A stretch of 64,000 bases of DNA from Gammaproteobacteria bacterium BRH_c0 (GTDB taxonomy: Bacteria; Pseudomonadota; Gammaproteobacteria; Pseudomonadales; Porticoccaceae). This document shows positions 8,370-15,475 of the stretch, piece after piece. A model generated the notes under the pieces. It was not told where the DNA came from. It saw only the letters and a program-made list of their open reading frames with translations, and did no database searches. Location of the stretch: the NCBI GenBank assembly GCA_000961645.1, contig LADM01000133.1:62001-126000 (forward strand). The letters run 5' to 3'. The position numbers and the translations under genes are program-made. The first letter of the stretch is position 1. Each line of letters starts with the position of its first letter.

Positions 8370-9191
8370 CTACTGGCCCGCACCAATAATTTCGCTGTCA
8401 GCATGAGCCGGATAAATGACCAACGGCATGCGCTGTACCGTGGCGCCAAAATAATAGGCATTGCCGCCGCTGTTGAGCTTGCGGGTGTGGCGCACCGGGT
8501 AACCTGCGGCTTCAATGCGCTGGCGCGCCACTTCCACATCATCCACGACGAACTCAATGGTGGCGAGAGGCAGTTCAAATTCGCCCAGCAGCTGCGGGTT
8601 GGGTTTTTCGATCAGCTTTACCCGGTGAGAACCTACTACCGCTCTTTCACCCAGCCCTGCAGGATCAGTGGCCACAAAAGTCATCCCGAACAGCTGGTTG
8701 AGATCGGCGGTTACCTTGTCGATGCTGTCGACGATCAGGCTGACACAGCCAATTTTCGGGTTGGGCGCAGCGTCCAGTTCGAGGAAGGGACCGTCTGCGC
8801 GCATCTGGGTTTCGTTGTCGCCAGCGGTACACACCATCAGCGGCAGGCCGTGAAAATCGCGGCCAAACAGGTATTCCGACGCGGCCGGAGCAGGCAGGAA
8901 ATTGTTGACGATGGGCTCGTAACCTGCGGCCCTGAATTTTTTGCGCGTTGCCTCAGCACTGTCCACATCGATGGCCACTTCAATCAGGCGCCCATGGCTG
9001 GCGAAGGGTACGTGTTCGTGAAGCTGGATGGGTTCGAGGCCGTGTTCGCCAAAGGTGACGGTGATGGCGGGGAACTCTGTATCGAGGGAGGGTGACACAA
9101 AGTGGATACCGAGCATGTCGCCCACGTCGCGGGTAAAGCTTTTCATATCGTCGGCAATGATGGCGATGCGGCAGAATTTGGGTGTTGTCAT
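8370..9191 (-). CDS. Glyoxalase/VOC superfamily protein with two domains
   Basis: 273 residues from ATG 9191 (MTTPKFCRIAII); GAGGAA stands six bases upstream. Two VOC modules follow one another: about 5-120 (starting RIAIIADDMKSFTRDVGDML) and about 135-265 (CVSLIVDSIDKVTADLNQLFG). Typical family members are extradiol dioxygenases, epimerases or glyoxalases with a metal in the beta-barrel. The repeated strand IEFVVDDVEVARQRIEAAGY marks the second half. In a catabolic setting it could be a ring-cleavage or isomerase enzyme, but no subfamily-specific motif was identified. Confidence 0.78.
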   Translation of the reverse strand: MTTPKFCRIAIIADDMKSFTRDVGDMLGIHFVSPSLDTEFPAITVTFGEHGLEPIQLHEHVPFASHGRLIEVAIDVDSAEATRKKFRAAGYEPIVNNFLPAPAASEYLFGRDFHGLPLMVCTAGDNETQMRADGPFLELDAAPNPKIGCVSLIVDSIDKVTADLNQLFGMTFVATDPAGLGERAVVGSHRVKLIEKPNPQLLGEFELPLATIEFVVDDVEVARQRIEAAGYPVRHTRKLNSGGNAYYFGATVQRMPLVIYPAHADSEIIGAGQ

Positions 9192-9589
9192 GGGATTCCT
9201 CGTGGGTCGTTTGCAACGATGTGACTGATATCCGCGATGCATAGGTTTGGCTGGGATGCAGGTGTGTTTTTATGGATTTTGGTTCAGCTGTTATTTTTGG
9301 AACAGCTGTATTAATCCTATTGTGGCCCTGGGATCGTTTGTAAACAAGTGTCTTTGTGAGAATAGTTGTGAGAATTTTCGCTGTGCGAGGGATTTTTTCT
9401 CGCCATGACGCCAACCACACCAAGAAAAGCTCGGTAAAGATCAATTCTCTGAATTGACATTTCCCGTATCTACCTGGGAACTGTTATTGATACGCTCTTT
9501 GAACTTTTAAGCGCTCTCTTGGCGTGCTTGGCGTCTTGGCGAGATCATGTCTTTAAAAAGAGAAAATGCTGGCCCAGCCACAGCGCAGG
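9192..9589. other. 398-bp intergenic region between VOC gene and cioB
   Basis: Holds the promoter of the leftward VOC gene and the 3' region of cioAB. Near 9513-9542 the string CTTGGCGTGCTTGGCGTCTTGGCG is a tandem repeat of an 8-9 bp unit just past cioB. No supported gene: I looked on the minus strand for a small CydX or DUF2474 protein after cioB and found none with a start. Confidence 0.5.
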
Positions 9590-10582
9590 TTACTCGTAAC
9601 TTAACTCCGTAGCCTTGCCGTGAAATACCCGGTACACAAAGATGCTGTAGCCAATAATGGCGGGCAGGGTGATGGCTACGCCGTAGAGCAGAAACAAAAG
9701 CGAATCCGTCGCTGCGGCTGCGGTCCAGATATCCATTTGGCCAATAATAATGTCGGGGAAAATACTGTAGGCCAGCCCCAGCGAAGCCATGATGCAGATC
9801 ACCACCAGCCCGCCAAACAGCAGCCAGCCCCAGCCGCGTTTGAGTAATACGGGCTTGCTCAGCAGCCAGCTCATACCGAAGTACACCAGCGCGCAGGACA
9901 AGGGGATGGGCAGCAGGCCAATGGCCGCAGGCAGGGTAAACCAGCGCTCGGCAATCACGCTGCTCGCCAGTGGTGTGGCGATGGACACCAGCAGCAGGCA
10001 AATACCCATGGGCAAGAGGGCAATACGCGCCCATTTCACGGCCTTGTTGAACAGCTCGGTTTCGGTTTTCATCATCAGCCAGGCCGCCCCCAGCATCACA
10101 TAGAGGGCGGGCAGGGTGATGGCAATCAGTGCCGCGAAGATCAGGCTGACAGGGTTGTTTTGCAACCCGGTGATATAAAAACCCAGCATCCAGCCCTGGG
10201 ACATGGAGGCAACAAGGGAGCCGATAAAAAAGGCCCGGTTCCACATGCCCTTGCGCTTGTCACCGGCCTTGACACGCATATCGAAGGCGACACCCCGCAG
10301 GGTCAGGCCAAACAACATCAGTGTTACCGGAATATAGAGGGCGGTAAGTACCACCCCGTGGGCCTTGGGAAAGGCAATCAGCAACACGCCGATACCGAGC
10401 ACAATCCAGGTTTCGTTGGCGTCCCAGAATGGCCCGATGGAGGCGATCATGGTGTCTTTTTCGGCCTCACTGGCAGCGGGCAGCAACATACCCACGCCTA
10501 GATCGTAGCCGTCGAGGATCACGTAAACCAGCAACGCCAGGCCCATAATGCTGACGTAGACAACAGGTAACCAGTATTCCAT
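9590..10582 (-). CDS. cioB: Cytochrome bd-type quinol oxidase subunit II
   Basis: 330 residues from ATG 10582 (MEYWLPVVYVSIMG), with GAGGGGGA a few bases upstream. Membrane subunit II of the bd oxidase, which reduces O2 to water with electrons from quinol in the inner membrane. Family signatures: the N-terminal helix LLVYVILDGYDLGVGML, then GPFWDANETWIVLGIGVLLIAFP and LTLRGVAFDMR. About eight to nine membrane helices. It lies 25 bp downstream of subunit I in the same operon. Given the CioA-like partner, CioB is the better name than CydB. Confidence 0.93.
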   Translation of the reverse strand: MEYWLPVVYVSIMGLALLVYVILDGYDLGVGMLLPAASEAEKDTMIASIGPFWDANETWIVLGIGVLLIAFPKAHGVVLTALYIPVTLMLFGLTLRGVAFDMRVKAGDKRKGMWNRAFFIGSLVASMSQGWMLGFYITGLQNNPVSLIFAALIAITLPALYVMLGAAWLMMKTETELFNKAVKWARIALLPMGICLLLVSIATPLASSVIAERWFTLPAAIGLLPIPLSCALVYFGMSWLLSKPVLLKRGWGWLLFGGLVVICIMASLGLAYSIFPDIIIGQMDIWTAAAATDSLLFLLYGVAITLPAIIGYSIFVYRVFHGKATELSYE

Positions 10583-10607
10583 CGTATCCCCCTCAGTGAT
10601 CCGCCGG

Positions 10608-11957
10608 TTATTCCGTGGGTGCATGTTTGGTGGTGTAGCCCGGCGTCAGCGCCTGTGAGCGCGCAGGTTTGGTGGCGAGGTAGCGGATCGCGCCGATATA
10701 AGAGGCCAGCAAAAACACATAGAGCAGCAGATAGCCCGCCAGCGTGCCGGTAAGGGTGGCGCTGCTGTGATCTGCCACCACGTCTTTTACTTTGAGCAGG
10801 CCATACACGATCCAGGGCTGACGACCGATTTCGGTCACATACCAGCCCGCCAATACCGCCACCCAGCCGGAGAATGTCATCCACGACAGGACATGCAGCA
10901 GTGGCTTGCCGGGTTTGTGCTCACCCCGCAGTGACCAGCCTCCCCACCAGGACACGATCAGCATCAGCACGCCCATGCCCACCATGATGCGAAACGCCCA
11001 AAACACCATGGCTACCGGCGGGTGCTCGCCTTCAAACTCGTTTAGCCCCCTGATCTCCCCGTCCAGTTCGTGGGTGAGAATCAGGCTGGCGCCCTTGGGT
11101 ATTTCCAGTGCCCAGCGGGTTTCCCGTCTGTCTTCATCCGGCCAGCCGAACAGCACCAGGGGCGCGCCTTTCTCTGTTTCCCAAGCGGCCTCCATGGCGG
11201 CCACTTTGGCGGGCTGGTGTTCGAGGGTGTTGAGTCCGTGCAGGTCGCCGACAAAAATTTGCAGGGGCGTCAGCACTGCCGCCAGTACTACGCCGGTTTT
11301 CATCACTTTCCAGGTGCCGGGGCCATCCATGCCCTTGAGCGCCCGCCAGGCACTGACACCAGCGACCAGAAAGGCGCTGGTAAGCAGGCTGGCGATCACC
11401 ATATGGGCCAGGCGATAGGGGAAGGACGGGTTGAAAATCACCTCCCACCAGCTCTCCACCATAAATTCGCCATTGACTATCACATGACCGGCAGGGGTTT
11501 GCATCCAGGAATTGAGGCTGAGAATCCAGAACGCCGAGAGCATGGTGCCAAATGCCACCAGAAAGGTCGCGATAAGGTGCAGGCGGTTGGATACCCGGTT
11601 TTTGCCAAACAGCATAATGCCGAGGAATGAGGCTTCAAGGAAAAAGGCGGTGAGCACTTCATAGCCCAGCAATGGCCCGGCGATATTGCCCGCCTTTTCC
11701 ATAAAGCCTGGCCAGTTGGTGCCAAACTGGAAGCTCATGGTAATGCCCGATACCACCCCGAGAGCAAAGGTGAGGGCGAAAATCTTGACCCAGAAGTTGT
11801 AGGTGTAATCCCACAACTGATCCCCGGACAGGGTGAATCGCACGCGGAAATAGAACAGTAGCCAGGCCAGGCCGATGGAAATGGCGGGGAAGAGGATATG
11901 GAAACTGATATTGGCGGCGAACTGGATTCTGGCCAGAACAAAGGGGTCAAACTCCAT
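10608..11957 (-). CDS. cioA: Cytochrome bd-type quinol oxidase subunit I (CioA-like, short Q loop)
   Basis: 449 residues from ATG 11957 (MEFDPFVLARIQFA) with GGGAG seven bases upstream; the open frame reaches 12101 but without family support. The heme-bearing subunit: N-terminal His in FHILFPAISIGLAW, the GYEVLTAFFLEASFLGIMLFG segment, LNSWMQTPAGH, and a short quinol loop followed by FWAFRIMVGMG. The total length, well below E. coli CydA (522), fits the cyanide-insensitive CioA subgroup. Operon order is cioA-cioB. A palindrome about 100 bp upstream may be a redox-regulator site. Confidence 0.93.
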   Translation of the reverse strand: MEFDPFVLARIQFAANISFHILFPAISIGLAWLLFYFRVRFTLSGDQLWDYTYNFWVKIFALTFALGVVSGITMSFQFGTNWPGFMEKAGNIAGPLLGYEVLTAFFLEASFLGIMLFGKNRVSNRLHLIATFLVAFGTMLSAFWILSLNSWMQTPAGHVIVNGEFMVESWWEVIFNPSFPYRLAHMVIASLLTSAFLVAGVSAWRALKGMDGPGTWKVMKTGVVLAAVLTPLQIFVGDLHGLNTLEHQPAKVAAMEAAWETEKGAPLVLFGWPDEDRRETRWALEIPKGASLILTHELDGEIRGLNEFEGEHPPVAMVFWAFRIMVGMGVLMLIVSWWGGWSLRGEHKPGKPLLHVLSWMTFSGWVAVLAGWYVTEIGRQPWIVYGLLKVKDVVADHSSATLTGTLAGYLLLYVFLLASYIGAIRYLATKPARSQALTPGYTTKHAPTE

Positions 11958-12053
11958 TACTGTCTCCCGGTGGGATCTGTGTGCTGGGTGTTCCTGAGGG
12001 GTGATACGGCGCCATATTGTGCCATGGGCACTGCCTCGGGGCGGAGGTATTTG

Positions 12054-12070
12054 TGCGACAAATTGTCGCA
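12054..12070. promoter_or_regulatory. Palindrome upstream of cioAB, RoxR/RegA-like candidate site
   Basis: TGCGACAA-A-TTGTCGCA is a perfect 8-bp dyad centred 105 bp before the cioA start. The inner part matches the RegA/RegR-type consensus GNGRCRTTNNGNCGC (from memory) at 13 of 15 positions. RoxSR/RegBA-type systems control terminal oxidases in several proteobacteria. Operator role is inference. Confidence 0.45.
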
Positions 12071-12188
12071 GGGCAGCAGGAATTCTGGCAAGGCGGCTCA
12101 ATGCCCAGCAACTGCAGGGGCTACAGGCGTGTTAGCAGGCAGATATGCGAGGGAAATTAAAGCCATAGGAAGATAGGCGTGAAGAGAT

Positions 12189-12581
12189 TCAGGTTGAGCT
12201 GCCACCCGGGGCAAATATCGCCCTTGCCAGGGCGGTATCCATATATTCGCAGGCTCTGACAATCAGCCCATTGTCGAACTCAAACAGGTAGTGGTAGCGG
12301 TTGTTGTAATCGCGGCCATCGTGGAAGTGAAATTCACCGGCCACTTCCACCGCCACCCGGTTGGCTTCGGCGGTGGTGTTGCGCACATGCAGGCGGCGGG
12401 TGCTGCTGAGATCGAAGGTGTGCTGCAAGCTGAGGAGAAAATCCTCCCGCCCGTAATCTCCAAACCCCGGGATTTCCCAGCGTGCGGAAGGGCAGAGCCG
12501 CTCCCTCACCCCGGCAATATCCCCGGCGACAATGGCGTCGAGGAGTTGCAGGGCGAGGGCGGTATTTTGCTGCTGGGTCAT
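12189..12581 (-). CDS. SnoaL-like / NTF2-fold protein
   Basis: 130 residues from ATG 12581 (MTQQQNTALALQLLDAI). NTF2-like architecture: helix 1 and 2, LCPSARWEIPGFGDYG, then the strands VAVEVAGEFHFHDGRDYNN and YHYLFEFDNGLIVRACEYMDT. Very similar in organisation to the protein at 7.1 kb. Possible roles are isomerase, dehydratase or cyclase on a catabolic intermediate. Its 5' leader is made of 7-bp tandem repeats that also supply the purine-rich stretch in front of the start. It lies downstream of the APH-like gene on the same strand, 46 bp apart, so is probably co-transcribed with it. Confidence 0.78.
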   Translation of the reverse strand: MTQQQNTALALQLLDAIVAGDIAGVRERLCPSARWEIPGFGDYGREDFLLSLQHTFDLSSTRRLHVRNTTAEANRVAVEVAGEFHFHDGRDYNNRYHYLFEFDNGLIVRACEYMDTALARAIFAPGGSST

Positions 12582-12590
12582 GATCTTATT

Positions 12591-12618
12591 CTCACGTCTC
12601 ACGTCTCACGTCTCAAGT
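12591..12618. repeat. Heptamer array A (four 7-bp units)
   Basis: CTCACGT repeated three times followed by CTCAAGT, an exact 7-bp register over 28 bp, lying between the end of the APH-like gene and the start of the SnoaL-like gene. One of six arrays with this period in the window. Confidence 0.85.
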
Positions 12619-12627
12619 GAAACGCCA

Positions 12628-14007
12628 TCAGCTTCTCTCACGAATATGCTGCAAATCCAGCCCTACCAGCCAGGCCGAAGTACCGCTGTGTTGTAACAGG
12701 AAATCCTGCCGTTTCAGCCAATTGTGGAAATATTGCACCAGGTCCTTGTCCTGCTCCGGGCCGGCATTGAGGACAAATTCCACCAGGGCTTCTTCTGCCT
12801 GCTCGGGGCTGGTGAGCTGTTTGCCCACCAATTGCGAGGCATCCGCCAGGTTGTCGGCGTGAATGCCGCGCCCATAGAGGTTGGTAGCCTGCAGGAATTT
12901 GGCCAGTGAGCTGGCCTTGCCCATTTCATAGTCGGCAAAGGGGCCGCTGGCGCCCAGGTTGGGCAGGGTCTTCAGCAGGTGATCCGTGGCCGCCGGGAAC
13001 GTGAAGGGCGCGGCCTGCGGTGGTTGCGGATCGGTGAGTGTAATGCCCATGGACTCGGCGATGGCGCTGATTGCCCAGCGTGAGGTGCCGACGCTGAAAC
13101 TCAGGTAGGCCACATAGTCGTCATTGATATCCGGGTCAAAGGCCAGCGGCCAGAGGAGAAAGCCATTCACACCGCAGAAACCTGCGGTGTGAAATTCAAC
13201 TGTCTTTTTGTCGATCTTGTCGCCGGTGATCTGCTCGTAGTGGTCCATCAGGGTGTTGAGATCACCCATCGGCTCAGTGCTGTCGCGCAGGCGCATACCG
13301 GCAAACTCCGCCAGGGGATCACCCAGGTAACCCACCTCGAAATCGATCAGTCCGGTTAGCTGATCCCCCTCAAAGAGGAACTGGCCGGAATCGGCACTGA
13401 TAAACGCTGCGCGGTTGCGGTGATGGGGTACATTGCGCTGCAGCCAGCCCCAGATAAATTCCATCAGGGCAAAAGGGCGCCCGGCCATGCGCTGGCGATA
13501 GATTTTTTCGCAGGGACTGTAAAGGTTAAAGGCAATGGCCTCGGGAGTGTCGGGAATGTCCAGTCCCAGAGCGGCGAATTCGTTGAGGGGGATGTCGTGC
13601 ATGGCCGCCAGGGCTTGCACATACTGGGCGCGAATGGCCTCCCGCGCAGCATCATTGCGGGCGGTGGTGAGGTTGATCTGGCCGGGGATCAGGTCCATCA
13701 CAATGGCTGTCGGGTCCTCCATCATGCCGTAGACGTGGGGCACCGGGATGCCATAGCGCTCGAGAATTTCATGTACACCGGCTTCCTGGTGGAGGCTGAG
13801 GGGGCCGACATAATTCTTGCCCTTTTCGGCGCGGACATGGACGCGGCGGGGGGCGCCGTCGATGATCATGTCCACATCCCAAGCCGGGCGCCAGCGCGCC
13901 TGGCGGCTGAAACGGTTGATGGTGCCAGGCACTATCTCTACCAACTTGGTGCGAATGATAGAGTCGAGATTGTCGTTTTGTGCCGGATCGTTCGGTTCGG
14001 GTGGCAT
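12628..14007 (-). CDS. Aminoglycoside-phosphotransferase-fold protein (APH family, altered catalytic loop)
   Basis: 459 residues from an ATG at 14007 with AAGGA ten bases upstream. The kinase-like APH fold (PF01636) is indicated by the N-lobe (RRVHVRAEKGKNY), YGIPVPHVYG, VMDLIPGQ, AQYVQALAAMHDI and the C-lobe metal site LIDFEVGYLGDPLAEF. In comparable proteins the catalytic loop reads HGDSGPGNFLF; here it is SADSGQFLF, keeping the Asp but losing the His, Gly and Asn and two residues. It may therefore be a weak kinase, a binding protein, or use a different loop geometry. Such proteins often sit in acyl-CoA and steroid catabolic clusters. The substrate is not predictable. Confidence 0.75.
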   Translation of the reverse strand: MPPEPNDPAQNDNLDSIIRTKLVEIVPGTINRFSRQARWRPAWDVDMIIDGAPRRVHVRAEKGKNYVGPLSLHQEAGVHEILERYGIPVPHVYGMMEDPTAIVMDLIPGQINLTTARNDAAREAIRAQYVQALAAMHDIPLNEFAALGLDIPDTPEAIAFNLYSPCEKIYRQRMAGRPFALMEFIWGWLQRNVPHHRNRAAFISADSGQFLFEGDQLTGLIDFEVGYLGDPLAEFAGMRLRDSTEPMGDLNTLMDHYEQITGDKIDKKTVEFHTAGFCGVNGFLLWPLAFDPDINDDYVAYLSFSVGTSRWAISAIAESMGITLTDPQPPQAAPFTFPAATDHLLKTLPNLGASGPFADYEMGKASSLAKFLQATNLYGRGIHADNLADASQLVGKQLTSPEQAEEALVEFVLNAGPEQDKDLVQYFHNWLKRQDFLLQHSGTSAWLVGLDLQHIRERS

Positions 14008-14031
14008 GGTTGTATATCCTTGTTCTAATGG

Positions 14032-14106
14032 TTAGGTACTGGACTTTAAACCCTCAAATCCTTCGAGGACAGCCAGGGTTTCAACTCCCTGCTGTTTGAT
14101 ACTGCA
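14032..14106 (-). pseudogene. 3' remnant of a limonene-epoxide-hydrolase-like gene
   Basis: Read on the minus strand this stretch encodes CSIKQQGVETLAVLEGFE followed by GLKSST and a TAA stop. It matches the C-terminus of the intact LEH-like protein at 17.8-18.2 kb (SVINQQGVDVLTVLEGFD, VLKS). Nothing upstream of 14106 continues the match; instead an unrelated gene ends at 14129. It is therefore the tail of a broken paralogue, cut by whatever brought in the gene at 14129-15109. The stop lies 25 bp before the APH-like start. Confidence 0.75.
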
Positions 14107-14128
14107 GAAATTCAGTTGAGTTGCAGCG

Positions 14129-15109
14129 TTAGGGAAAATCAAACGGCCCTTGATTTGAACCGCTGAACTCGATTCCAATAATAGTGTTGTTGGTCACGAA
14201 AAGTTTGAAATGACTACTTGTCTGCACGTGGTGCTCGTCATTCGAAGTTTCTTCTATAATGCTATCAACCAGTATTTGATTGCCGAGTACACGGATATCT
14301 TTTTTTCTTTCCATTTCACCCTGGGGCTGTTTGATAGCAGTAATCCTGGATGCAATGCCTGTGCTAATTGTGCTTCGATCATATAGCGCACTTCTTTCAA
14401 TATGGTCTGATGACCAGACAGCAATTTTATCGGAAAAGTATTTTTGAGCTATCGCCAGGCTGTATTCATCACTGGCAAGAATTTCGTCAGCGATTTTTTT
14501 AGCGCCAATATGATCTGCCATGTTGCGGTCATCTGATCCCGTATGTGCTTTTTGGATTGCTCCGGGATTGGTATGAATGGCATCAGCGCGCGTTATCCTG
14601 CCATTGTTCACTTGATAAGTAACAAGTGATATATCGTTGAAGGGTGTTTCATCCTGGTGAGTTCCGGACGTAAACGCAATGATTGTAAGCTTGTTGCCAT
14701 GCCGGGAAACCTTTTCGTCCATGGAATAATCGTTAACCAGTCTTTTATAGACGGCCAGCGATCCATTAATGGCCTTGGCTACCTGAGGGCCAGATACCAT
14801 GCCATCCCCTGGGCTCGGTGGATAGTGTCGGGACTCGAGCTGATCAGAAAAGTATTTGGCGGCCACTCGCGTAGCGCCTTGCTGACCTGCGTTTTTTTTC
14901 ATTTCACTGGCAATTTTATGTGCTACTGCTTCGTCTCCTGTGTGCCGTGCCGCCGGGATTTCGCTTGCCCAGGAGTTTGCTATAAAGAGGGAGTTGAGCA
15001 CTATGATTATGGAAAAATGCCTTAAGTGGTATCGGGCAAGAAATTTTCTGGCGTGAGAAAACGGGGAGGTCGCCTTGTGAGCTGAAATGTTTTGGATGTG
15101 ATTTTTCAT
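14129..15109 (-). CDS. Exported protein of two SnoaL-like repeats, AT-richer than neighbours
   Basis: 326 residues from ATG 15109 (MKNHIQNISAHK), or 350 from 15181; neither has a convincing ribosome site. After a hydrophobic stretch (HFSIIIVLNSLFIANSWASE) that looks like a signal peptide come two similar halves, each with VAAKYFSD- or IAQKYFSD-type helices followed by a beta-rich stretch (VSRHGNKLTIIAF; IRVLGNQILVDSI). This suggests a tandem NTF2/SnoaL-like fold. Base composition is visibly richer in A+T than the flanking genes. Its 3' end abuts the truncated LEH remnant and its 5' side a MITE-like element, so it looks like an acquired gene. Function unknown. Confidence 0.6.
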   Translation of the reverse strand: MKNHIQNISAHKATSPFSHARKFLARYHLRHFSIIIVLNSLFIANSWASEIPAARHTGDEAVAHKIASEMKKNAGQQGATRVAAKYFSDQLESRHYPPSPGDGMVSGPQVAKAINGSLAVYKRLVNDYSMDEKVSRHGNKLTIIAFTSGTHQDETPFNDISLVTYQVNNGRITRADAIHTNPGAIQKAHTGSDDRNMADHIGAKKIADEILASDEYSLAIAQKYFSDKIAVWSSDHIERSALYDRSTISTGIASRITAIKQPQGEMERKKDIRVLGNQILVDSIIEETSNDEHHVQTSSHFKLFVTNNTIIGIEFSGSNQGPFDFP

Positions 15110-15474
15110 AGGGGCTTCTCTTGATCTTAATCCTCTCTTCTGCAACAAATTCCGGCAGGCAGCAGGGTCGATATTGTTCAAGCAGCATGGGTTTTAAGCG
15201 GGTCAAGTTGCTTTAAACCCAGAGTACGATTTTCGCTATCTTTGTGGCATAACGGTGAAACACAGCACCTGGGACCAGACGCCTCGATTGAACAGCAGCA
15301 AGTGTTGCTCTAGCAGCCTGTCGGACTTAGGGCTGATCTGCTGCGGCGGCGTTAAATCGGCCCATATCTCCACGCTTTTTCGGCACATAGACACCACTAT
15401 GCACCTCAAAACCGCGAAAATCTGGTCTCGATTTCCCACTCGCCTCGCTACGATCGCCTAAGTCCGACAGGCTG
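15110..15474. other. Intergenic region mostly filled by a MITE-like element
   Basis: About 200 bp follow the start of the AT-richer gene with no supported gene, and then the 163-bp element described separately. Short reading frames here lie inside the element on both strands and have no coding character. Confidence 0.5.
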
Positions 15475-15475
15475 C
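15313..15475. mobile_element. MITE-like element with 19-bp perfect terminal inverted repeats
   Basis: GCAGCCTGTCGGACTTAGG (15313-15331) is repeated in exact inverse at 15457-15475, and each end is bordered by TA (15311-15312, 15476-15477). No transposase. The right-hand boundary falls inside the stop codon (complement of CTA, 15475-15477) of the molybdoenzyme gene, so the insertion defines the end of that protein. The terminal sequence differs from that of the element at 7.5 kb. Confidence 0.75.

Noticed and set aside
9192-9589. A small CydX or DUF2474-type third subunit after cioB
   Set aside because: No start codon followed by a single hydrophobic helix was found on the minus strand in this gap.
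15236-15461. Short open frames on both strands over the 163-bp palindromic element
   Set aside because: They are products of the inverted repeat and have no ribosome sites or recognisable domains.
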